Positions 54,517 to 64,000 of a stretch of DNA of 64,000 nt are shown here, piece by piece. Position numbers and translations under genes: made by a program. Source of the DNA: Melampsora larici-populina 98AG31 (lineage: Eukaryota > Basidiomycota > Pucciniomycetes > Pucciniales > Melampsoraceae). How positions within the stretch are numbered: position 1 is the stretch's first letter; the number at the start of each line of letters is the position of its first letter. The notes below the pieces were generated by a model. The model saw only the letters and a program-made list of their open reading frames with translations, was not told the origin of the DNA and did no database searches. The stretch is taken from assembly GCF_000204055.1 (NCBI RefSeq), contig NW_006768768.1, positions 684,071 through 748,070 on the forward strand. The letters are read 5' to 3'.

Positions 54517-57011
54517 GTGGGTTCAACTAGTAGTCAACGAGATGACATCCAGACTCAACTCATGTCTCATGAGAAGGGAAGGTGGCCAGGTGAAGTAAAT
54601 TGTGAGATGGTGATCGAAGAATGGGTAGTGCTATTGGAGGAATTCAAACTTCTAGATAAATGGAATCACGTCATTAAGGCACTGCGCAAAGGGTTCCATC
54701 AAGGGATACCCGAACACAACGTCAGAGAGTTAAAATGGTTCACCCCCGATAATCATTCGTCAGCTTTAGCGGTCAAAGATCAAATCATGAACAACTTGAG
54801 GAAAGAAAGAGATGCAGGGAGAGTCTTTGGCCCCTTTACTCACGAGGAAGTTTTTAAGAAGTGGGGCTTTTTCCGGTCTAACCCCATGGGAAGCGTTACG
54901 AACGGTGATGGCTCCTTAAGGATGATAAATGATTTATCTTTTCCAAAAAACAAGGCGGCCTTATTGAAAAAGAAGCGCAGAACTTTACCTGAAATACCAT
55001 CAAATGAAAGGGTCGACAATTGGACGGGTGAAGACGACCACCCAGAATACTCAGACAATGCAGAAAAAATTTTGAGAGACCGGTTATATTCTCACTAAGA
55101 TGCAGAAATTCCCTCCGTCAACCTCTTTGTGGATAAAGACACTGCAGACATTATTCGGGTTCCCCAAGTGGGCAGGGAAAAATGATTGGGAGTATGATTT
55201 GTCATAAAATGGTCTATCACTCCACACCTGAGCCATAACACCCACACTACATATGTGTAGCAGGCTCAGTGAATATGTGGTTATCATGTACATACAGTTC
55301 TGCTCAGTTATCTGCTCATCAGGACAAGTTATTCATATGTAATACATGCTGTAACTTCTTTCAGATTGAAAAAAGCTTCCAAAAGATTGACTACATACAC
55401 TGACTCAATGTTTTGGTGTGATCTCATCAACTCAACTGCATGTAACACACTTTCTGTTACTAAGACATAGCTTCAACAATATTGCCTGAGCAGCTACAGA
55501 ATTATATGTAGTGAATTTTTGGGAAAAAAATTTCAAAGTCGAAAAAGTTACATGTGGTATAACATGTGATTTATTTATTCTGATGGGCAAAAAACTGAGC
55601 AGACCTGTATGTACATGATAGACAACTATTGACTTAGCTTGCTGCACATATGTAGTGTGGGTGAAATGGCCCAGGTGTGCAGTATTAGATTCTTTTATGA
55701 AAAACTGTACTATTAATCATTTTCCTCTGCCAAATTGGGGAAGTTGAATGATGTTTACAGTGAGATGATTACAAAACGTCCTGGGACAATTTTGCAGCGG
55801 TCTCTCGTTATTTTAGGGCAGCCACCGGCAAATCATTGCTGTTAGCCATAGTGAATTGGAAGAAAGCATATCAACAAGGACCTACTCACCCTTCACAATG
55901 GAGATACCTTACAATTAAAGACTTCCAGGGCAGAATTTGGATAGACACCCGTATAGCATTCGGTGGTGTCGCAGGCTGTGGTACATTTGGTTGGATGGCG
56001 GATACGTGGAGGGATATCATCAGCGCTGTATTCAATGTAAAGAGGATATTCCGCTGGGTTGACGATAATTTATTTGTCAAAGAGAAAGGAGACTTACTTG
56101 ACATGAAAGATATACTTCAGGTAACGAGGAATATGGGAGTCCAATCTAATGGCGAAAAGTTTAGTGATTGGGCGGTAGAGCAGAAGTACCTAGGATTTAT
56201 CTAGAATGGAGAAAATAAAACAATTAGGCTTCCTGATGAAAAATTGAAAGAAAGGACCCAGAAAGTAAGAGATCTGCTCACGTTAGACCAGAAATGGAAG
56301 AAGAAGGATATTGAAAAGATTGTGGGACAGCTAGATCATATAACTTATATTGTCCCTAATATGTGGTGTTGTATGTGGGATTTGCATTGGTGGTTAGCAA
56401 CATGGTATAAAGCCCAAGCTACACGTCATGTGCCAGAAGAGGTGAAAGGAGATCTCACAGAATGGCTTCAGACGCTCACTGAATTCAAGCCCTTCAGATT
56501 GGTGCCCAAAGTAGAACCCATTGACGTTGGCTGGGTAGGAGACGCCAGTCCCAGCTTTGGTATCGGAATTTTGGTCGGCGACAGGTGGGCGCAGTTCAAG
56601 TTGTTAGATGGTTGGGAAACCCGAGACTTACCCCCGAGCAGCCCGAAGAGGAAAATAGCCTGGCTAGAGACCGTGGCTATCCGATTAGGTTTAAGGGTAG
56701 TAGCAAATCTTTTTCCTCCCACCGGCCGAAAATTCCGCGTTTTGACTGACAACACCACGACAGAAGCCGTCTGTAGAAATCAAAAGTCTAGAGATAAAAC
56801 GGTCAATCGGGAGTGGAAACACATACAGAAGGCCTTGACTCACTTCCAGTGCGATTTGCATATTGAGCGAGTTGCTTCTGGCAATAATAAAGCTGAAGGC
56901 TTGTCGAGGGGCGATATTGATGACTGGGACCTTGCACAAGAAGTGATTATCAGCCTTCCACCGGATTTGAACCATCTATTGAGGAGACATGTCAGGCAGC
57001 ATGGAGAATGA
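54517..57011 (+). pseudogene. DIRS element 2, RT and RNase H, interrupted
   Basis: This is a second DIRS-type pol, clearly diverged from the first. N-terminal RT motifs: RKGFHQGIPEHNVRELKW, NPMGSVTNGDGSLRMIND. A MITE lies at 55140-55762. The RT resumes at VDKD-DYKTSWDNFAAV, then NWKKAYQQGPTHPSQW, IAFGGVAGCGTFGWM, the active site FRWVDDNLFVKEK and a TAG at 56202-56204 (LGFI-stop-NGENK, where the other copy has Trp). RNase H follows, with VGWVGDASPSFGIGILV, KIAWLETVAIRLGLR, LTDNTTTEAVCRNQ and AEGLSRGDIDDW, to the stop at 57011. A 45-codon stretch KAALLKKKRRTLPEIP... with a TAA sits between SFPKN and DAEIPSVN; it may be an insertion. No gag was found before it. Confidence 0.88.
55140..55762. mobile_element. 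CACTG-type MITE, 623 bp, TSD AGA
   Basis: Inverted ends of at least 100 bp begin CACTG(C/T)A(G/A)ACAT. They are flanked by AGA on both sides (55137-55139, 55763-55765). Arms include TTCCCCAA, TCATAAAA and CACCCACACTACATATGTG blocks. Removal restores the DIRS RT frame with no frameshift, which proves the insertion. No transposase. Confidence 0.85.
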
Positions 57012-57093
57012 GTCAAAGTTGCACTCGTTCCTGGGAGATAGATTTTCGTAAGCAAAAAAAAAAAAAAAAAAACAGATTGAAAGATGAGAGTTT

Positions 57094-60000
57094 GTGCTTA
57101 CCCTTGGTCCGTCACCGTTGCTCTCCAGGTCTGTCACTTGGCGCTCGAACCCAGTTCAACGCGCACTCCTAAGCGGCAGCTGGTCTCAATCGACCTTAGA
57201 AAATTACTCGTCAGCAATGTCAAAATTGATGAAATTTGCATCGTCCGACAATAGAACAAGGGACCAAGTTTTACCTCTCGACGCGAAGACCTTGTACAGC
57301 TTCATTATCTGGGCTGGGCAGCCTTTCAACTTTAATCTAGATACCACGGACTCCAACGTTCAAGTGGCTGTAACTCCGAAAATAGCCGCGGGTACCCTTG
57401 CTAAGTACATAACCGGTATTCGCTCCTGGCATCTGTTCCATGACCTAACTTTTCCACAAGAAAACGATCCCATTGTCAAAAAATTGTTGAAGGCAGTTGC
57501 CGTCGCCGATGTGGCAAAACGGGAGAAGGTCAAGCCTCAGAAACGCCCAGTCGAGTTGCGGCATATGGCTGAACTCCTAAAGGCACTCACCAACTCAGGC
57601 CGACGAAACGAAGTAGCCCTAGCGATAGCAATCACCGCCTTCTGGGGCATGGCTTGTTTAGGTGAACTCGTATCTGATAAAAAGAAACGTAGACCAGTAT
57701 TAGTTAAGGATGTCTTGAACTCGGTGAATAAGGATTACATGAAGATAGCTCTTCATGACGCCAAAACCGCCAAACCTGGCGAGATCCAATGGCTCCACTT
57801 GCAACGCCGACCTTTGCTGTTGGACCCCGTACGAATCTTACACATGCTAGTAGACAACGATGGATACTTGACACCAAGGGACCAGCTGTTCTCTTATCTC
57901 GACGATACCGGGAAGCAAGTCACCCTGTCGAAGTCAGATGTTATGAAGATATATCGAAGGGTGTGGGACACGTTGTAGAACTCCTACGCAGTGTAGCGTA
58001 GGCTGAGCCGGAGAGGGGAAGAATCACCACTCAAGAGAGCGGATGAAACTACAGGCGCTGTGAAGCTGCCCTCGTCCTTCAAAATTGCTTTTGAATTTAA
58101 GATGAGACTTCTCTACTTTTCACTTCTTTGTCTTTTAAGGTTTCCCAAAACCTAATTTACACCACACGGTTGGATGCGCAGCGTTTGGCGGAGTCTAACG
58201 GTATTACACACGACTCTACACAAGTTTGTAGTACTGAGATATGTGAACTCAAGTTTGAGTGTTGATTGTTACGCTTGTGTAACACAATTGTACAGGACTG
58301 GACTGGATTCCAGAGCCCGACTCGACCCGGCCTCGACTTGGATCAAGAGGCGAGTTTGTTGGTATTTTGAACCCGGGGCTGAATTTCGATTTTGAAAAAT
58401 AAAAATAAAAATATAATAATAAAACAACAACTCTCACTCAATGGCCAAGCTCAGCAAGATAACAAAACACTCGATCACTCTCAATGACAATGATGATAAG
58501 GATTCAGGTAAGCTCTTTCTTTGTCTCTGTTATCAAAGAAAATCTAACTAACACAAACAAAATATCTGATTTTACTACAGTACTTTAAAAGGATATAACA
58601 AAGGACTTGATCATAAAGATTTCATAACTATCACTCGATAACACCAACCCTTTTAATATAACGCACACAGAAGATGATTAACGGACACACCGATACAAAG
58701 ATGGCTACCTCTTTCCCTCTCAACAAGCCTTCACTTTATACCTTTCCACTTCCTAATCAACTCTTCAATTTCTATCAATTTTCTCATCTCAAATTCACTG
58801 CCTCCACTTCTTCATTCTCACTTTAGGCTTTCTGACCGACCGATCAATCTCAAAGTAGTTTTACATCATATCTTCTAATATGTAAGTGCTTTCTCTGTCT
58901 TCTCTTATTCATTTTCTTTCTAATGTTCATCATCTTAGACTGATCTTCATCTCTTTTCTTTTGGTTTGCTCATTATATAGTTGTTTCTTTTAGTATCTCC
59001 ACTTCAACCTCACTCTACTCAATCCCTAATTCATATACTAGCCTCAACTCAAATTCGATCCCAGCCTCTTTCCAGTTACAGCCTTCAAACTTTCACTTCA
59101 ATCTTTTGATACCCTATTCATCTTAATGTCAATTAAATTTCGATCTCAAGATCTAATCTTGATCTAGTTATAAGTTCAGACCTCAAAATCGAACTTTGTA
59201 TTCTTTTGGTTATGATTTTGATTCTAGTATTTGGTTTAGGTATGAACTATGGTAAGTCTTGCCTTCATCTCCTAAGGAATGTGACTACATTCAAATCGAT
59301 CCCAACCTCTGATAGCTTAAATCTTATTTTCATTGTTTCTTCTCCCTCTAGCTTAGTTTAGCTTCAATTTCAATTTTGATCTTTGATCTTTGTGTTGATA
59401 AGTAAGACATCCTCTCCTTTACCTTTGAACCCCAAAATCGATGCTATCATCTACTCAACAAATTTGATTTTGACCTGGAATTTAGGTAAGTCTTTGTTTT
59501 AATTTATTGTTTGATTTGAATCCTGCTTGTATGTATGGCATCTTTGTTTCAAATATATACCTTCAAATGTATTTTTTTTGAGTTGAAACCAAGTAATAAA
59601 AATTATAATGGATTGAAATAAATAATCATCATCTTGATTGTGACTGAATGTGCCATATTGAGAGAATTGATCTAATACTGAATCTGTTTTCTATATGTTT
59701 CCTCTTATGAAGATTTTTTGTTTGTTTGTAATTTAGAACATAGAAATTAATATATGTCTTGATATTGAATGTAACCAGATAAAAAAGATCTTTGAATAAT
59801 CCAGGAAGTCTCAGGTGTAGTCCTTGAAAGAGATGTAAATTGTAGATGTTTTGTAAGATTGAAGATTGAACCCTTTTGACATTTTGATTTCCACAACGTC
59901 AGATCCAGATAATCAGTTGACAGGACACTCGTTCCGTGTGGGAGGCGCTACATTGCGGTGGAATGACAACTTACCTTTAGAAGAAATAGTAAAGGTGGGA

Positions 60001-60192
60001 AGGTGGAAGTCAAAAGCCTATGAGCTCTACCTTCGGAAGTATTCTGAAGCCCAAGCCGACGATGCGAAGTATGTGTGGGGTGCGATGGCAGACCCCAATT
60101 GGATGACGGTTGATTTAGCGAATACTGAAGTAGAACATGCCACCGGGCGAGTTGGAAGAGTGGTGTTTGAGATTGAGTCAGATGAGGAATAG
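57094..60192 (+). pseudogene. DIRS element 2 tyrosine recombinase, split by insertion
   Basis: The first part (57094-57973) has WSQSTLENYSSAMSKLMKFA, IRSWHLFHDLTFPQ and AFWGMACLGELVSD, where the catalytic Arg of the first copy (GLARLAEL) is Cys-Leu here. It reaches VMKIYRRVWDT, then is cut. It resumes at 59896 with SDPDNQLTGHSFRVGGATL (H-x-x-R) and VGRWKSKAYELYLRKYS, and ends at 60192. The first Arg change and the insertion make it inactive. Second-part C-terminus: VGRVVFEIESDEE. Confidence 0.85.
57974..59895. mobile_element. LTR-like insertion in tyrosine recombinase, TSD ACGT
   Basis: The 1922-bp insert starts TGTAGAACTCC and ends TTTCCACA (TGT...ACA ends), with ACGT on both sides (57970-57973, 59896-59899). 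Its removal joins VWDT to SDPDN in frame. It has no long coding frame. A short frame at 58441 (MAKLSKITKHSITLND) ends in a GT donor and might be the first exon of something carried. It is probably a solo LTR, although a 4-bp duplication is unusual and it could be another class of insertion. Confidence 0.7.
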
Positions 60193-61092
60193 AGGGGAAC
60201 GAACCTTTGTACTGACAACTCCCACTACGTTCCTATTCGATGAATGATAATGATAACAACTGGTCTGCGATACTTGTCGGGGCCTGTTTTGGCAGAACCT
60301 GCCCTTCTTCCGGTTGATGTAAGTTCAGGAAGGTGGAAGTGTTGAGTTGTCTTCTCAGAAGGAGCGAATGTTGAGGTGATCGACAGTGTGATCAGCGTCC
60401 TATTTGTTGTACAGGGTGAAGGGGTTATAGAAACAGGTCATACGCGCCGCACGTACTCGCGCCCTGACAGGTTGGCTCTCTGCAGGCTCCGGACGTCACG
60501 TCCCGAGTAGTGGTAGCAGAGATCCACCCTTGACCAGGGAGTCTTCGGCCAAACGGCCCCCCCCCAAACCCGTGAGACCAAACTCAAAACCGAGTTAGGT
60601 ATCACATACAAGACTGTATGGTGAAGTGTGCCTCTTTATGTGTTCATGTAGAACCAGTGGGAAGCCCATGTTAGGCAAAACACAAATGTCATGTTGTTGG
60701 TGTTCAATCGACAAATCATTGTAATAAGAAAATAAATCATGAAATCGAAGCGAAGAGAGAAAGCTGTGAAAAAGATTGACAAACGAAGACAGAAGGAGAG
60801 ATATGAAAATCAGTCAAAAATAGGAATCACATTGCCCCAATGAATTAGATGAAAGACTTACTCATATACATTAGACCTCGATCTAAATTTTACTTCTCTT
60901 TCCCCATCTTTGGGAAGAGAAGTGAGTCATTTCCAATTTTATTTTTCTTCTATTTGATTATATTGATGTTATGTTTTCACTTTGATATGTTTCACTAAAT
61001 CAACTATAGAAGATTTATCTCGTTCATCAGATCCTAAAGATCAGTTATCAAATCAGAGATAACTTAAACTAATCATCATATTTGTACCATTT
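60193..61092. other. End of DIRS element 2 and start of copia LTR region
   Basis: Non-coding. It probably contains the 3' repeats of DIRS element 2 (TCGGCCAAACGGCCCCCCCC near 60546, then CATACAAGACTGTATGG) and the beginning of the 5' LTR of the copia element. I could not place the boundary, because the other copies lie outside the window or are absent. Confidence 0.4.
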
Positions 61093-61232
61093 AGGTCAGG
61101 TTACTCTTTATCAAACGTCTATTGTCGACGTTGTGCTTATTAGCGCAGTAGTGCATACTACCAGGTCAGGTTACTCTTTATCAAACGTCTATTGTCGACG
61201 TTGTGCTTATTAGCGCAGTAGTGCATACTACC
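61093..61232. repeat. 70-bp tandem duplication in copia LTR/leader
   Basis: Two adjacent identical copies of a 70-bp unit begin AGGTCAGGTTACTC at 61093 and 61163. Each contains a small palindrome around AACGTCTATTGTCGACGTT. They sit 50-190 bp upstream of the primer-binding site, so within the LTR. Confidence 0.9.
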
Positions 61233-61281
61233 AGTCTTTTTGCCACAGCACAGGGTGTTTCGAGACAGTCGAACATTTTCA

Positions 61282-61297
61282 TGGTAGCGAGAGATAC
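61282..61297 (+). promoter_or_regulatory. Primer-binding site of copia element
   Basis: TGGTAGCGAGAGATAC follows TTTTCA directly. TGGTAGCG is the common complement of the 3' end of initiator tRNA-Met, so the LTR ends at about 61281 (…CA). Confidence 0.6.
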
Positions 61298-61329
61298 GTA
61301 TCTTATACGATCCACGATTTCACCTTTGA

Positions 61330-64000
61330 ATGAGTGACCGCGAATTACAATCAACTTCAATCGAAAACCTCCTGCCTTCCACTCAAGAATCTGACGAGGA
61401 AGACGGTGATCAAACTATCTTCGATATCTCGAAATCACTTACGCAAGGACTAGAATCTCTGAACCAAGGCAATATGTCACAAAGCACTTTACCACCTCTA
61501 CCACCTCCACCACATCTACCACCTGCATCTATGCAAGGATCCGATAAGACTCTTCAAGCAATCCACGTCGTCCAAGTTTTGAGCAGAATCACCCCAGCAG
61601 AAAAGTTAAATGATCAAAATTTCTTTACCTGGTCATCCGATATTAGATCTGGTCTGAATTCATTTTACTATGGTATATATTTGGAATCTGATAACATCAA
61701 AGATGAAAAAGGATCTATAGTTCACGAGGTAGCCAAGAACTGTATCACCTCATGGCTTCTCAAACAATTAGATCCGGTCAATCGAGCTCGTTTTGAACCG
61801 AGAGTTACGACTTTCTCAGAATCAGGACCGAAGATTGAAAATTTACCATCAAATTTATGGATGGCTATTGTTGAACACCATGCGGGTCGATCGAAAGAAG
61901 TTTGACTTCTACTCGAAAGATCATTAAATCTATTGTTTCAATCTCCCACCACTCCTCTTGCTGAACATTTAGAAACCTTCCAACATACCGTCACTAAATT
62001 CAAAACAGCTGGAGGAACTGTGTCCGATGATGACTTGGGACAGAAGTTACTTATTTCCCTCAATGATGCTCACTTTGAGGATGCTAGATCCATCGCCGAT
62101 CAAGACATCACGGGTTACGACAATGTTGTTGCTGCTCTCAAGAAGAAGATGCTTACCATTTCTATGCTGAAAGGTGGTCGATCCAATCAACGTCCTTCGT
62201 CTACTCAAGTTCAACGAGTAAATGAAGCAAGCGCTATATCAAGGAACAATCGATTTGCTAATAAATGTACTAAGCGCAAATGTCTTGGTATAAACCACTC
62301 ACCGGAATTATGCTTCAAGAAGCCTGGAAACGAACACTTACAGAAGGAGTGGATCGCTGATCGCGTCCGTCTTGGTCAATGGAAGGGAGAAGTTCCCAAC
62401 AATCTTCCATCTCCGACTAATCTCCCAACCGCTTCCGCAACTGTAGTCAGCGCCTCAGAACCCTCTATTGAGGAACTCGAAGCTTCGTTTAATAGGATGT
62501 CCGCTAGCCATGTATCTGCAATCCGGATTTCTTCCTCTCACGACAAGGACAACTCATTTATCAAAGCATTGATAGACACAGTAGCATCACATCATATGTT
62601 CAAAGATCATCATGTTTTTAAGACATATGAAGATACTAAAGATCAGAATGAATCCTTAGGTTTAGCTGGTGGATCAGGCTCATTGCTTATTCATGGGAGA
62701 GGAACCGTATCAATCATAGGTCCTTCAGGAGATATTTTTGAGTTGACTGATTGTTTACATGTACCCGATCTGAAGAGAAGCTTGATTTGTGGTACTGTTT
62801 TGATTAAGAATGACTTTATCACCGAAAGAGATGGAAATCAGTTCAAGATCTCTCAAGGTGGCAAGGTAGCTTTCGTTGGGAACTTTATGAAGGACGTCAA
62901 TCTTCTCCGAGTCGAAGTAAGGATCGCAACTATCTCGAGTTCACCATCAGCCTCACTTACTGATGCAGGATTGCTTCACCGACGTCTAGGTCATCCCAAT
63001 ATCCGATATCTGAGAAGCATGCTATCTGACAACAGTGTGTTGGGTATTGGAGACATTAAATCAGTTGTATTTCCTTAATCACTAGATTGCAATTCATGTG
63101 ACCTTGCGAAAGGTCACAAAATTTCTCATTCCTCTACACGTGAACGGAGCAAGTTCTTATTAGAAAATGTGCACATAGATCTGAGCGGTATTATTAGGAC
63201 ACCTGCATTATGTGGTAGCATATATTTCATCTTGTTCACCGACGATTACTCAGGTTTCCGTGATGTCGCAGGTTTGAGGTCAAAAGATGCTGAAACCGTT
63301 TTCGAAAAGATAAAACAGTACATTGCTCTATCTGAACGGCAATGTGATACTAAAGTCAAGAATCTAACAATCGACAACGGGACTGAGTTCATCAATGATC
63401 TTCTTGTACCGTTTTGTGAAGAGCGCGGTATTTATCTGCGAACGACAGCAGCATACACTCCAGAAGAAAACGGCGTAGCTGAACGATCAAACCGATCTGT
63501 TAAAGAAAAGTCACGCGCTCTGATGCTTGAAGCAAATCTACCTATAAAATTTTGGATGTATGCAGTTAAAGCAGCGGTATATCTGATTGATCGTACTGTT
63601 TCATCCTCCTTACCAAAAGGTAAGACACCTTATGAACTGAAGTATAAACGAAAGCCCGATGTTTCACATATACGAACTTTCGGTTGTCTGAGTTACGTAC
63701 TTATTCGAAAACCGTTGCGATCAGGTACTTTCAGTTCAGTTTCACGACAAGCAATCCTGATTGGTCATACAAATCACAACTTGAACTATGAGGTGTTTAT
63801 TATTGAATCCAACACTATTGTTCTATCACATGATGTTTCATTTAAAGAACATATTTTTCGATTCAAGAAACTTAAATCATTCAATATCAGTCACCTCACA
63901 TGTGATGATGAGAATGAAGTCAATTTACCGGATCCTTCCATCCTTGCTCTTCCTAACTTAGAGCAAGGTGACGACGTATTAGCTCCTGGTGGTGAAGGAA
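61330..64000 (+). pseudogene. Copia gag-protease-integrase, continues past window
   Basis: The frame starts MSDRELQSTSIENLLPS. Gag of UBN2 type follows (NDQNFFTWSSDIRSGLNS, NLWMAIVEHHAGRSKEV), then a TGA at 61903-61905. The same frame goes on with TPLAEHLETFQHTVTKF and KKKMLTISMLKGG, then a Cys/His region CTKRKCLGINHSPELC. The protease site reads ALIDTVASHHMF, where copia has D-S-G-A, so the catalytic motif looks altered. A TAA is at 63076-63078. The integrase zinc region (LLHRRLGHPNIRYLRSM, CNSCDLAKGHK) and the catalytic D, D, E residues (HIDLSG, TIDNGTEF, YTPEENGVAERSNR) follow. The RT lies beyond the window. Confidence 0.9.

Overview
The window looks like a transposon-dense stretch of a basidiomycete nuclear genome, most probably a rust fungus (Pucciniales). 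This is an inference from many short GT-AG introns, AT-rich intergenic DNA, and the mix of mobile families: KDZ with a Tet-like dioxygenase, DIRS-type tyrosine-recombinase retroelements, hAT with split transposase, and Ty1/copia. I cannot name the species. There are no prokaryotic features, no rRNA and no complete tRNA gene. One assembly gap of 593 N lies at 28633-29225.

Layout. 0-3 kb: a probable small secreted protein gene (768-1824, four exons). 3-9 kb: a three-level nest with target duplications visible at each level. A solo LTR (duplication GCAAT) is split by a 4.6-kb Tc1/mariner-like DDE element (TA duplication, 27-bp inverted repeats), which itself carries a 0.84-kb MITE (TTA duplication). 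10-11.2 kb: a non-autonomous element with about 130-bp imperfect inverted repeats. 12.4-14.3 kb: a multi-exon membrane-protein gene on the minus strand that I do not recognise. 15-17 kb: tandem repeats, hairpins and a pogo-like MITE.

16.9-29.7 kb is a second nest. A LINE RNase H region is split by a CACTG-type MITE. That MITE is split by a minus-strand copia element (LTRs near 17.7-18.0 and 29.2-29.4 kb). The copia is broken by a segment of a related copia (LTR, primer site, gag) and by a 4.39-kb hAT element whose nine-exon transposase has only one premature stop.

29.72-47.52 kb is the most interesting part: a 17.8-kb KDZ-type DNA transposon with inverted terminal repeats of about 560 bp made largely of TCACCA motifs. 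Inside, in order, are an unrecognised multi-exon gene, an apparently intact Tet/JBP-like 2-oxoglutarate dioxygenase gene, a small minus-strand exon, about 2.6 kb of hairpin-rich repeats, the KDZ transposase (one in-frame TAG in its Cys cluster), and a minus-strand FAR1-type zinc-finger plus OTU-protease gene that reads open. It lies between LINE sequence on the left and the gag-like ORF of a DIRS element on the right.

47.5-60.2 kb holds two DIRS-type elements of different families. The first ends in split direct repeats (B1-A2-B2). Both are interrupted by TSD-flanked insertions (a solo LTR in RNase H, a CACTG MITE in RT, and an LTR-like 1.9-kb insert in the tyrosine recombinase). 61.3-64 kb is the 5' part of a plus-strand copia element running off the window.

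A theme across families is that otherwise open transposon frames are broken by a few isolated stops. Many are TGA where Arg (CGA) is plausible or expected, which is what C-to-T decay at CpG would give. That is notable beside a gene whose family oxidises 5-methylcytosine.
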